Assembly: GCA_039177555.1 (NCBI GenBank)
Contig: JBCDFV010000029.1
Location: 1-53,963, forward strand
DNA: 53,963 nt
From: JANQGH01 sp039177555
GTDB taxonomy: Bacteria > Pseudomonadota > Alphaproteobacteria > DSM-16000 > Inquilinaceae
Direction: 5' to 3'
The translations under genes were made by a program, and so were the position numbers. Positions 40,610 through 48,555 of the stretch are shown here, in pieces. How positions within the stretch are numbered: the first letter of the stretch is position 1; each line of letters opens with the position of its first letter. The notes beneath the pieces were generated by a model. The model had not been told where the DNA came from, ran no database searches, and was given only the letters and a program-made list of their open reading frames with translations.

Positions 40610-41728
40610 ATGAGCCTTCCTGCCCCGTCCCTGACGCCGACCGAACGGCGCATTTTGGAGTGGATCCGCGCCCATCCCGGCCAAAGCCGGGCCGACATTG
40701 CGCGCATCGTGAAGGTCTCCAAGGCGATGCTGTCCAAGGCGGTCGGGCGCTTCCTCGACCACGGGCTGGTGACCGAACGGCGAGAGGACGCGCCGGCGCA
40801 AGGGCGGGGCCAGCCGGCACTGTTGCTGAAGACGGTGCCCGATGCCGTGATCGGCATCGGTGTCGAGCTGACGACGCGCGGCCTGGACGTGGCGGCGCTG
40901 AACCTGGATTGCGGCGTTCTCGTCCGCGAGGTCGTGCCGCCGCCGGCCGACTTCGACCCGCCGGGCCTGGTCGCTTCGGTCGATACCGCCATCGACCAGG
41001 TGCTGGCCCAGGCGGGCGGCCGCCGCACCATGATCGCCGGCATCGGCGTCGCCGTGCCCGGCATTCTGGACCGCAAGGGCCGCATCTCGGAACTGACCCC
41101 GACCCAGCGCCACATCCCGTTCAAGGCGCTGGGCGACGGCCTGCGCGCCCGCCGCGACGTGCCGGTCTATCTGGAGAATGACGGCCCCGCCTATGCCGAG
41201 GCCATCGCCCCCGGCGCCCCGCGCGACAGCCTGTTCTACCTAATCATCGATCACGGCATCGGCGGCAAGATCGTCACGGGCAAGCGCATGTATCGCGGCG
41301 GCTTCAACCAGGCCGGAAATATCGGCGGCATGCTGCCCGAGCCGGGGCCGCGCCCGACCCTGACCGATCTGGCCCGCCATTTGGGCGTGACCCTCACGGA
41401 CCTAACCGACCCGTTCCTGCAAGACCTGCTGGACCGGCGCCCCGACCGGCTGACCGACTGGCTCGACCACCGCGCGCCCCTGCTCTCCGAACCGCTCAGC
41501 GCCGTCGTCCAGCTCTTGAACCCGGAGGTGATCGTGCTCGGCGGCGCCTTCCCGCCCGCCTACTACGCCGAAATGATCGACCGCATCTCGCTCGACGCAT
41601 ACGACCTGCCCGACCGCATGCCAATCACCAAACCAACCTTACGCATCGCCACCCTAACCGGCAAAGCCGCCCGCGCCGCGGCCTCGGCCACGATTCCGAT
41701 CTTGCACTTTCTTACGGGGGAGGTATGA
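40610..41728 (+). CDS. ROK family transcriptional regulator lacking the zinc/kinase motif
   Basis: A 372-residue regulator. The N-terminal winged helix-turn-helix is LTPTERRILEWIRAHPGQSRADIARIVKVSKAMLSKAVGRFLDHGLV. The C-terminal ROK domain follows (GVAVPGILDRKGRISEL, YLENDGPAYAEAIA, FYLIIDHGIGGKIV). Where ROK proteins normally have an ExGH motif and a CxCGxxGCxE zinc knuckle, this one reads GNIGGMLPEPGPRPTLTDLARH, without Cys or the His. It is therefore a non-catalytic, probably zinc-free sensor. It is divergent from the ABC operon, with a palindrome between them, and is the natural candidate to control it. Confidence 0.9.
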   Translation: MSLPAPSLTPTERRILEWIRAHPGQSRADIARIVKVSKAMLSKAVGRFLDHGLVTERREDAPAQGRGQPALLLKTVPDAVIGIGVELTTRGLDVAALNLDCGVLVREVVPPPADFDPPGLVASVDTAIDQVLAQAGGRRTMIAGIGVAVPGILDRKGRISELTPTQRHIPFKALGDGLRARRDVPVYLENDGPAYAEAIAPGAPRDSLFYLIIDHGIGGKIVTGKRMYRGGFNQAGNIGGMLPEPGPRPTLTDLARHLGVTLTDLTDPFLQDLLDRRPDRLTDWLDHRAPLLSEPLSAVVQLLNPEVIVLGGAFPPAYYAEMIDRISLDAYDLPDRMPITKPTLRIATLTGKAARAAASATIPILHFLTGEV

Positions 41729-41771
41729 GCCAGAACCGTAGAACCGATGGCCATCCCTTTGCCTACGAGCG

Positions 41772-42290
41772 CTATATCGGCTCGATTGAACCAAACATTT
41801 GGTCCGCATAGTCCTCCGCCGCATAGATGACCACAATTCGGTCGTCGGGGGTTAGCCATTGCATGACTCGGAACCCCGCACGCCCGATCGAGGTGTAAAC
41901 GCTTTGGTTCTGCGGGCCGACAAGCGGCACGACCGAGTAATCGCTCGCGCCACTTGACCGCGCCAGCTCGTACGCGCGTTGTCGTACGTCGGATTCTTCG
42001 ATGCTGTCCGTGACATAACACTGCGCCGCGAAGTACGCGTAATCTGGCAAGGTGTTGCCAGTTTCCCGACGATCGGCTCGATACTCAATCACATCGGTGC
42101 CCCGAGTACTAACGTAGCTCAGCCGTTCTACGGACCATGGCAACTCAACCGAATAGTCACACTCCTGAAACGCGACCCTAACAGGGATTGGGTCAGACGG
42201 CGCAGCTGCGCGAGGCGAGTCCGGCAACGATGACTGGCAAGCACCGAGAAGAAGTGACACGCCTGAGAATAGCAATACCGGGTATTTCAT
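41772..42290 (-). CDS. Orphan lipoprotein
   Basis: A 172-residue protein with a lipoprotein signal (KYPVLLFSGVSLLLGAC, lipobox Cys at about residue 18). The mature part has two further Cys and an alternating strand/helix pattern ending IVVIYAAEDYADQMFGSI. No family was recognised. Codon use is more AT-rich than in the neighbours, so it may be recently acquired. Convergent with the ROK gene, 43 bp apart. The 197 bp upstream of it (42291-42487) holds no gene that I can support. Confidence 0.7.
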   Translation of the reverse strand: MKYPVLLFSGVSLLLGACQSSLPDSPRAAAPSDPIPVRVAFQECDYSVELPWSVERLSYVSTRGTDVIEYRADRRETGNTLPDYAYFAAQCYVTDSIEESDVRQRAYELARSSGASDYSVVPLVGPQNQSVYTSIGRAGFRVMQWLTPDDRIVVIYAAEDYADQMFGSIEPI

Positions 42291-42487
42291 ATTTGAGGCC
42301 GTTTTTGCTGATCTTGGTCCACCCTTCATTAGCCCGGTCCCGCGACCTTTGGTACTGAATTTCGCATTCTCGGCCTTGGGTGACGGCGACAAGGCGTTGA
42401 TTGGCGGCCATCTCAGGACGCCCAGCACCGTTGTTACAGGCAAGACATCTCGAACTCTTCTCAACGATTCCGCAGCCCCTGCCAACC

Positions 42488-43216
42488 TCAACCCATTGGC
42501 GGGTCGGGCAGATCGGCAAAAGCGCGCGCCAGGCCCTCCGACCAGCCAGCGTCCAGAGCCTCGAAGTAACCGTCGCGCTGCTCGAAGGTCCAGCGCTGGC
42601 TGGTGGTGAAGCTGTCGCGTTCGTAGGTGATCAAGTCGATCGGCAGGCCGACGGAGACGTTGCTGACCAGGGTCGGCATGTAGGACAACAGCACGGTCTT
42701 GGCCGCCTGCGGCAGGGTCGTGGCCGTGCCCAGCAGCCGGTCAAGGATCGGCTTGCCGTATTTGGCCTCGCCGACCTGCAGGAACGGCATTTCCGCTGAG
42801 GCCTCGATGAAGTTGCCGGCGTCGTAGATCTGGAACAGGCGCGGTGCCTCGCCCTTGATCTGGCCGCCCAACAGCAGGCTGGCGCTGAACGCCACGCCCT
42901 GCTGGCTGAGATGGTCGGCTTCATGGGCGTGCACCTGGCGCAGCGCATCGCCGACGATGCGCGCCGCGCGGAACAGGCTGGTCGCGCTCATCAAACTGTC
43001 GCCGTCGTCCTGCGCGCAGTCTTCTTCCAACAGCGAGACCACCGATTGGGTGATCGCCAGATTGCCGGCGGTCAGCAGCACCAGCATCCGCTCGCCCGGT
43101 CGTTCGAAGACGAACATCTTCTTTACCGTGGCGACATGGTCGACGCCGGCATTCGTTCGCCGGTCGGAGGCAAAGACCAGCCCGGCCTCCGCCAAAACGC
43201 CAACGCAATAGGTCAC
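42488..43216 (-). CDS. Proteasome-type protease Anbu
   Basis: A 242-residue N-terminal nucleophile hydrolase of the Anbu type (ancestral beta subunit). It reads MTYCVGVLAEAGLVFASDRRTNAGVDH: after removal of Met, Thr1 is the nucleophile, Asp17 and Lys31/32 complete the site. The family forms large open ring or helical assemblies with unknown natural substrate. Start is a GTG at 43216 with GGAGA upstream, which gives the correct Thr1. Anbu genes often sit with transglutaminase, alpha-E and ATP-grasp genes; none of these is present here. Confidence 0.93.
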   Translation of the reverse strand: MTYCVGVLAEAGLVFASDRRTNAGVDHVATVKKMFVFERPGERMLVLLTAGNLAITQSVVSLLEEDCAQDDGDSLMSATSLFRAARIVGDALRQVHAHEADHLSQQGVAFSASLLLGGQIKGEAPRLFQIYDAGNFIEASAEMPFLQVGEAKYGKPILDRLLGTATTLPQAAKTVLLSYMPTLVSNVSVGLPIDLITYERDSFTTSQRWTFEQRDGYFEALDAGWSEGLARAFADLPDPPMG

Positions 43217-43253
43217 AGCGTGTCTCCTTGCCAACCACCTGATTGGCGCAAGC

Positions 43254-44438
43254 CTATCGCGGCATAGCGTGTCGGGGTAGGGCGCCGGCCAGCACGATCG
43301 CGGCGGCCAGCACCAGCGCGCCGGCGGCGAGATAGCTGGGCATGGCGAAACTGCCGGTGCCCTCGCGCAGCAGGCCGGCCAGCCAGGGGCCGACCATCTG
43401 GCCCAGGCCGAAGCTGGCGGTCATCAGGGCGATGATGCGCCTGGCCCGCTCCGGCGCCCGGCGCCGTGCCTCGACCAGCCCCAGCGCGGTGATGCCCATG
43501 AAGGTGCCGCCGACCAGCGCCGAGGCGACCAAGGCCATCGCCGGGCTTTCCGCGGCGACGCTGAGCGCGACGCCCACGGCCTCCACCCCGCAGGCGACGG
43601 CGAAGGCGACAATCCCGCCATGGCGCCGCGCCAGCAGGGTCCAGATCAGCACCGAGGGCGCGGCGGCCAGGCCGAATACCAGCCAGACGTAAGCCTCCGC
43701 CGGCGCCAGGGCCGGCTTTTCGACCACCATGACGGAGATGAACGTCGCGGTGATCACATAGCCGAAGCCGAACAGGCCGTAGGCGACAATCAAGGCCGGC
43801 AGCCCGCCGGGCGGCTTGGGCACCGCGCCTGCCTGGGCATTCGGCGCGACCTCGTGGCGCGGCGCAACCAGCATCACCGCCGCCGCCAGACAGATCACGG
43901 TCAAGACGCCGCTGGCCAGCCACAACAGCCGCCAGTCGCCGCCCAGATCCGCCAGCACCGCGACCAGAACGGCCGAGACGGCAATGCCCGCGCCCACACC
44001 GGCGAAGTGAACGGCAGAGAGGCCGGCCCGGCCGGCCGCGCTCAACCGGTCCAAAATCAAGGTGGCGGAAAAGACCATGGCAAACGCGCTGGTGGCACCA
44101 CCGGCAAAGCGCAGCAGCACGAACCCCACCGTCGTCTCGGTCAGCCCCATGGCCGCCGTCGTCACCGCGCTGCCGGCAAGGGCGGCGATGAACCAGAGCC
44201 TCACATGGCCGGGCAGGCCGCCGACCGAGGCGATCAACGCCCCCACCAGATATCCTGAGAAGTTGGCCGACGCGATCAGCCCGGCGTCGGACGGGCTGAC
44301 GCCGACGCCGCTGATCATGAAGGGCAGGATCGGCGTATAGACGAACCGCCCGATGCCCATCGCCGCGGCCAACGCCAACAGCCCGCCGAGCGCCACCAGG
44401 AACGGCCTGCCAACTTGATGCCCAGGCCCAGCGGCCAC
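43254..44438 (-). CDS. MFS transporter, YbfB/YjiJ family
   Basis: A 394-residue major-facilitator protein with twelve hydrophobic segments. LVALGGLLALAAAMGIGRFVYTPILPFMI is the family's first helix signature, and GGATSAFAMVFSA and TASFGLGQMVGPWLAG are conserved later. Substrate is unknown; small-molecule efflux is likely. The GTG at 44438 has an excellent GGAGGCGTTGAC upstream. It lies just upstream of the Anbu gene (37 bp) in the same direction. Confidence 0.9.
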   Translation of the reverse strand: MAAGPGHQVGRPFLVALGGLLALAAAMGIGRFVYTPILPFMISGVGVSPSDAGLIASANFSGYLVGALIASVGGLPGHVRLWFIAALAGSAVTTAAMGLTETTVGFVLLRFAGGATSAFAMVFSATLILDRLSAAGRAGLSAVHFAGVGAGIAVSAVLVAVLADLGGDWRLLWLASGVLTVICLAAAVMLVAPRHEVAPNAQAGAVPKPPGGLPALIVAYGLFGFGYVITATFISVMVVEKPALAPAEAYVWLVFGLAAAPSVLIWTLLARRHGGIVAFAVACGVEAVGVALSVAAESPAMALVASALVGGTFMGITALGLVEARRRAPERARRIIALMTASFGLGQMVGPWLAGLLREGTGSFAMPSYLAAGALVLAAAIVLAGALPRHAMPR

Positions 44439-44540
44439 GTCAACGCCTCCCCCGCCGATTGCGATGGCGCCAAAACGGCGCCGCGGGACTATGGAGAGCA
44501 CCCCGAGGAATGTCGACCGGCAGCAAGCGCAGGCCTGGCG

Positions 44541-44885
44541 CTAGACCACCCTGCCCTTGTCACGCCACAGCGCCGGCACCTCGTCCCAGGACGGCACCCG
44601 GTCGGTCTCGAACCCGAAGGTCATGCCGGTGCCGATCGACGGGTAGGCCTTCATCGCCTGGGCATGGGCGCCGGACACCAGAAAGGCGCGCATGTCCCGT
44701 TCAGACCGCCAGACGGTCAGCGTGTGGTGCACGCCGTCGATCGTCCGCGCCTCGGCGCTCACATTGCCATCCGCGCCCTTGGCCTGGCCCATCGATCGCA
44801 CCGCATGCCACATAAAGCGCGCCGTATGCCACGGCCGCTTGATGCGCAGGCCGGTGATGGAGACGTAGACCGCGGAACCGCTCAT
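44541..44885 (-). CDS. Small dimeric alpha/beta-barrel protein (monooxygenase-like)
   Basis: A 114-residue protein: VYVSITGLRIKRP, FMWHAVRSMGQAKGADGNVSAEARTIDGVHHTLTVWRSERDMRAFLVSGAHAQAMKAYPSIGTG. This is the ferredoxin-like strand-helix pattern of antibiotic biosynthesis monooxygenase or DUF3291-type proteins, in which W and H line a cofactor-free pocket. Exact family is uncertain. The ATG at 44885 is chosen because similarity starts there. Confidence 0.65.
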   Translation of the reverse strand: MSGSAVYVSITGLRIKRPWHTARFMWHAVRSMGQAKGADGNVSAEARTIDGVHHTLTVWRSERDMRAFLVSGAHAQAMKAYPSIGTGMTFGFETDRVPSWDEVPALWRDKGRVV

Positions 44886-45075
44886 GACACAACCGGAGCC
44901 TTCCAAATTGAGACGGGCGCCAGCCATCAACCTGTCTCGCGCTCGATGCAGGTCAAGCTGAGACTCCGGCATCGGCCATCGACCATGCTTTCTGACTTAT
45001 TCAGCATCGACTCTGTGGCCATTGCATATTCAGCGCACCATTAGTATGATTTTTTCATATCTTCAGGAGCGCGAT

Positions 45076-45333
45076 ATGCCGACAGTTCGCAAGACAATCA
45101 CGGTGACCGAGAAGCAGGACAAGTGGATCAAGGCCCAGATCTCGAACGGCGAGTTCACCAACGACAGTGAGTACATTCGCGCTCTGGTCCGCCGGGACCA
45201 GGAACGAAAATCGAGCGTCGCGGCCCTTCGGCAAGCCATTCAAGAAGGGCTGGACAGCGGCGACAGCGGCAAGGCGGTGCCTGAAATCATGGCGCAGGTC
45301 GAGGCTCGGCTGAAGGCCGATGGCCGCCTATAG
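45076..45333 (+). CDS. ParD-type antitoxin (ribbon-helix-helix)
   Basis: An 85-residue antitoxin. MPTVRKTITVTEKQDKWIKAQISNGEFTNDSEYIRALVRRDQ is the ParD/CC2985-type ribbon-helix-helix that binds DNA, and the C-terminal third wraps the toxin. AGGAG precedes the ATG at 45076. It overlaps the toxin gene by 14 bp, so the two are translationally coupled. Confidence 0.92.
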   Translation: MPTVRKTITVTEKQDKWIKAQISNGEFTNDSEYIRALVRRDQERKSSVAALRQAIQEGLDSGDSGKAVPEIMAQVEARLKADGRL

Positions 45334-45610
45334 CCTCTCAGGCAAAGCAGCCGAAGAGCTTGAGCGCATCTACGAATACTCGGTCCTGACCTTCGGCTTG
45401 TCGCAGGCACGGTCCTATGTGCACGGCCTTCACCGGCTCTTTCAAACGCTGGCCGACAACCCGATGCTGGGCCGATCGGCCGAAAGGCTTGCGCCCGAGA
45501 TGCGGCGCATCGAGTACAAGTCCCACAGCATCTTCTACCGCCATGCAAACCGGCACACGCTGATCGTTCGTGTGCTACACCAGACCATGGACGTCGATCG
45601 CCATCTCTGA
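45320..45610 (+). CDS. ParE-type toxin
   Basis: A 96-residue RelE/ParE-superfamily toxin: YSLSGKAAEELERIYEYSVLTFGLSQARSYVHGLHRLFQTLADNPMLGRSAERLAPEMRRIEYKSHSIFYRHANRHTLIVRVLHQTMD. Characterised ParE proteins poison DNA gyrase. The gene overlaps the antitoxin by 14 bp. Nothing is truncated, so the pair looks intact. Confidence 0.92.
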   Translation: MAAYSLSGKAAEELERIYEYSVLTFGLSQARSYVHGLHRLFQTLADNPMLGRSAERLAPEMRRIEYKSHSIFYRHANRHTLIVRVLHQTMDVDRHL

Positions 45611-45801
45611 CGATTGGATGATCTTCTTGCCGAAAGGCCGCAGCCGTGACCGCCGAAAAGGCGTTGGTCCGGAGGCGACGATCCGTCGTTGGATCGTTTG
45701 AGAGCCTAAAGACACGCCGGCGGCAGGCCGCTATTCTGTGGCCAAATCAGGTGCCGGCCGCAAAGACAACGCGCGCGGATCGCAAGAGGATGTCGACGAC
45801 C

Positions 45802-46458
45802 ATGACAAGCGCACGAGACGTTCTGAACCAGACCCATGCGGCCTTGGCGGAGGCGGAAAGGGAGATCCGCCAGCACGAATACTTAAAGGCGGTCCGCGCC
45901 GGCCAGGTCAGCCGCGAGGCGCTGCGGGCCTTTCCCGGGCATCAATATCATCTGTGGAAAAGCGACGTACGGGCGGCCGCGATGTTCGTCAGCCGTTTTG
46001 GCGACCGGCGCGATGCGGCGTTCTTCGCCGACGACCTGAAGGCGGAGTTCGAGGCGCGCAAGACGATCCTGGTGCTGGCCGCCAAGATGGGCATGACCAA
46101 GGACGATCTGGAGGCGTTTGAGCCGACGGAGCAAGGCTTCGCCTACGCCGCCTATTTCGCCTGGCTGGCCAGTTTCGGGTCCGCCGCGGAAATCGCCTGC
46201 GGCCTGGCCGTGAACCTGTCGGCCTGGGGCTACAATTGCGGCCAGGTCAGCCGGGGCCTGCGCGAGCATTACGGCTTCACGGCGGAGGACACCGCCTTCC
46301 TCGACGGCTTTGCCGGCATCCCGTCGCTTGACGACAAGGCCGCCGACATCATCCAGGACGATCTCGATCGCGGGGTCGAACCGCGCGAGATCATCCGCGC
46401 CGCCCGCCTGATCCAGGGCTACGAGCGCATGTTCTGGGACGCGATGGCGGCGGCCTGA
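45802..46458 (+). CDS. TenA/PqqC heme-oxygenase-fold family protein
   Basis: A 218-residue all-helical protein of the TenA/PqqC/CADD superfamily. AEREIRQHEYLKAVRAGQVSREALRAFPGHQYHLWKSDVRAAAMFVSRFG, EFEARKTILVLAAKMGM, and LASFGSAAEIACGLAVNLSAWGYNCGQVSRGLREHYG follow the pattern of the fold, with candidate metal or substrate residues in the HQYH and E/H positions. Members include thiaminases, PQQ synthase and diiron oxygenases; this one cannot be placed. Two ATGs compete: 45790 touches AAGAGG directly, so 45802 is preferred, 12 nt after it. Confidence 0.75.
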   Translation: MTSARDVLNQTHAALAEAEREIRQHEYLKAVRAGQVSREALRAFPGHQYHLWKSDVRAAAMFVSRFGDRRDAAFFADDLKAEFEARKTILVLAAKMGMTKDDLEAFEPTEQGFAYAAYFAWLASFGSAAEIACGLAVNLSAWGYNCGQVSRGLREHYGFTAEDTAFLDGFAGIPSLDDKAADIIQDDLDRGVEPREIIRAARLIQGYERMFWDAMAAA

Positions 46459-46592
46459 CCGCATCCACCTTCCGGCACGTCCCCGTCGCCGCCGCGCAAG
46501 CCGGGGCCGGCGACGGCGTCGATGTCCTGGCGCTTCGCCAACGCATCATGGGCCTGACTTACGAAAACTACGGCCATACGCCGGCGGCGTAA
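46455..46592 (+). pseudogene. Unrecognised C-terminal gene remnant
   Basis: In a frame different from the TenA-like gene, a 46-codon stretch without a start reads to a TAA at 46590 and ends LALRQRIMGLTYENYGHTPAA, which looks like a protein C-terminus. The parent family was not recognised. The rest of 46593-46794 shows no gene; the xylanase start follows. Confidence 0.25.
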
Positions 46593-46794
46593 TAGCATCA
46601 AACGGACGGCCCGCCCGATGCCATTCGGCAGCAGATCGACGCTGAATCGTCCGCCACTTAGCCCTGTTCACGCCTGCTGCGAACGGCAGCGCAGAACTAT
46701 GGGGAGCCCTTCAACCCCACTTTTGGGGTAGGCTGAGGACGGTTCGCCCAATCAGATGGCCTAGCTCAACCGGGTCGGAAAGGAACGTTGCTCC
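46459..46794. other. 336-bp spacer before the xylanase gene
   Basis: Apart from the possible remnant at 46455-46592, no gene is supported. Codon-like composition falls off after 46600. GGAAAGG is at 46779-46785, a suitable ribosome binding site for the xylanase ATG at 46795. Confidence 0.6.
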
Positions 46795-48027
46795 ATGGGC
46801 CTCACGCGCCGGACTTTGCTTGCCGGTTCACTCGCCATACCGACTTTCGGCCGCGCGACAGCGCCGCTGGCGCAGGATACCGGACCGACCATCAAAGAGG
46901 TCGCCAACGCCAACGGCTTCCGCTTTGGTTCAGCGGCCGGCCCTTGGACCTTTCAGCCCGCCATGGAACGCCTTCTTCAAAGCGAGTGTGATCTGATCAC
47001 ACCGGAGAACGCGATGAAGATGGACCATGTGTACAAAGAACTCGGCCCGGCCAACTTCACGGATGCCGATCAAATCGTCCGCTGGGCCCATTCATTCGAC
47101 GCGTCGGTGCGTGCGCACGCGCTGATCTTCGCGCCGGAGGCAATTCCACGATGGCTAAACGACCTCGCCAACACCGATCGGCTTGAGGCACTACAGCAGG
47201 TATTGGCATACGTACGCCAAGTCGCACGCCGCTACCGCAACCAAGTCGTCTCCATCGATGTCGTAAACGAAGCGTTGAACAAGGACGCCAACCACGAAGG
47301 CTTGCTGAAGAACAATTGGCTCTATCGAGACAACGGCTTCCAGCTGATCCGCGACGCATACGCCATCGCGCGCGAAGAACAGCCCGACGCAGAGCTTGTC
47401 TACAACGATTGGGTTCTTCCATACGACAACACGGCGTTGGACGGTCAACGAGAGGACATGCTGCTGTTCTTGGAAACATGTCGTGAAAATGACATCCAGA
47501 TCGACACGGTCGGGATTCAAAGCCATTTGAGGCACTGGCAGGGGCGAACCTTCATCTCCGCGAATTGGACAGACTTCCTGCACCAGATAGAAGGCATGGG
47601 ATACAAGATCGCCATTACCGAGCTAAGCGCATCTGACGATTGGCTAAGTGGTGTGCCGGAAAGCAGTTGTCGGAACCTGGCGGACTGCGAGCGTGCCGTC
47701 GAGGACTACGCTGAAGACGAGCCGATTGATCCTGACACTGCACGTGAGCGCATACGCGTTCGAGACCAGGAAGCGGGACGGGCGGTCGCCGAATACCTGG
47801 CCGCGACTTTGCGGGCAAGAAGCATCAGGGACATCGTTTGCTGGGGGCTCTCTGATGCACACTGGTATCTGAACCACCGTGACAGATTCTGCCGGGATGG
47901 CTGCATCACCGCGGACGGCGCCGCGCAACCCTGCATACGCGCCTTGCCCTACGACGAGCTGTTCGAAATGAAGCCCATGGCGCGCGCGATCATGACCGCC
48001 ATGGAACAGGCGCCGCCGCGCAGCTAA
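46795..48027 (+). CDS. GH10 endo-1,4-beta-xylanase with Tat-like signal
   Basis: A 410-residue glycoside hydrolase family 10 enzyme that cleaves beta-1,4-xylan. The N-terminus GLTRRTLLAGSLAIPTFG has a twin arginine followed by a hydrophobic stretch, indicating Tat export. LITPENAMKMDHV, then catalytic acid/base Glu159 in SIDVVNEALN and nucleophile Glu276 in KIAITELSASD are canonical, and DIVCWGLSDAHWYL is the closing active-site Trp loop. An insertion at about 285-320 (Cys-containing, acidic) lies between the nucleophile and that loop. No carbohydrate-binding module or other xylan gene is nearby, so it is an isolated gene. Confidence 0.93.
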   Translation: MGLTRRTLLAGSLAIPTFGRATAPLAQDTGPTIKEVANANGFRFGSAAGPWTFQPAMERLLQSECDLITPENAMKMDHVYKELGPANFTDADQIVRWAHSFDASVRAHALIFAPEAIPRWLNDLANTDRLEALQQVLAYVRQVARRYRNQVVSIDVVNEALNKDANHEGLLKNNWLYRDNGFQLIRDAYAIAREEQPDAELVYNDWVLPYDNTALDGQREDMLLFLETCRENDIQIDTVGIQSHLRHWQGRTFISANWTDFLHQIEGMGYKIAITELSASDDWLSGVPESSCRNLADCERAVEDYAEDEPIDPDTARERIRVRDQEAGRAVAEYLAATLRARSIRDIVCWGLSDAHWYLNHRDRFCRDGCITADGAAQPCIRALPYDELFEMKPMARAIMTAMEQAPPRS

Positions 48028-48034
48028 AGGCCCC

Positions 48035-48466
48035 TCACATCCAATAGCGCGGCCCCGGGCCGTTGCGGCCGGCATGGTCTTGCGGGTTGCTGAGTTCGCA
48101 GCGGTCGATCGAGAGGCAGCCGCAGCCGATGCAGGCGGTCAGGCCGTCCCTCAGCCGTTCCAGTTCCGCAATGCGCGCGTTGACCCGCTTCAGCCAAATC
48201 CCCGATAGACGCGACCAGTCCTCGCGCTTGGGCGTGCGGTCGGCCGGCAGTTTGGCCAGTTCCTCGCCGATCTCGGTCAGCGACAGCCCGATGCGCTGGG
48301 CAAAGACGATGAAGGCGATGCGCCGCAGCACCGATCGCGGATAGCGCCGATGGCCGGAACCGGCCCGCTCAGACGTGATCAGCCCACGTTCCTCGTAAAA
48401 GCGCAGGGCGGAGGCGGCGACGCCGCTGCGCCGCGAAATCTCGCTGATCGTCAGCACCTTGTCCAT
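48035..48466 (-). CDS. soxR: Redox-sensing MerR-family regulator SoxR
   Basis: A 143-residue SoxR. Helix-turn-helix LTISEISRRSGVAASALRFYEERGLI, MerR dimerisation helix, and the [2Fe-2S] ligand motif Cys112-x2-Cys115-x-Cys117-x5-Cys123 in CIGCGCLSIDRCELSNP. SoxR is activated by redox-cycling compounds or superoxide oxidising the cluster, and then opens a promoter with an over-long spacer. Such a promoter lies in the 89-bp divergent spacer. It is convergent with the xylanase 7 bp away. Confidence 0.95.
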   Translation of the reverse strand: MDKVLTISEISRRSGVAASALRFYEERGLITSERAGSGHRRYPRSVLRRIAFIVFAQRIGLSLTEIGEELAKLPADRTPKREDWSRLSGIWLKRVNARIAELERLRDGLTACIGCGCLSIDRCELSNPQDHAGRNGPGPRYWM

Positions 48467-48492
48467 GGCGCGCACGAAAGCACTTTTTCCTC

Positions 48493-48523
48493 TTGACTTC
48501 AAGTTCACTTTAACTTGTAGCGA
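48493..48523 (+). promoter_or_regulatory. SoxR-type promoter driving the SDR/QueA-like pair
   Basis: TTGACT (48493-48498), a 19-bp spacer and TAGCGA (48518-48523) point rightward. The spacer holds the dyad CTTCAAGTTCACTTTAAC (48497-48514), which matches the E. coli SoxR box CCTCAAGTTAACTTGAGG at most positions. A 19-bp spacer is the MerR-family hallmark. Confidence 0.75.
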
Positions 48524-48555
48524 TACGGCCTGTTTGCACCAAAACAGGACGAACC

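Noticed and set aside
42193..42519. A 108-codon minus-strand frame in the spacer before the orphan lipoprotein
   Set aside because: It has an unremarkable composition, overlaps two real genes and shows no conserved motif or ribosome binding site.
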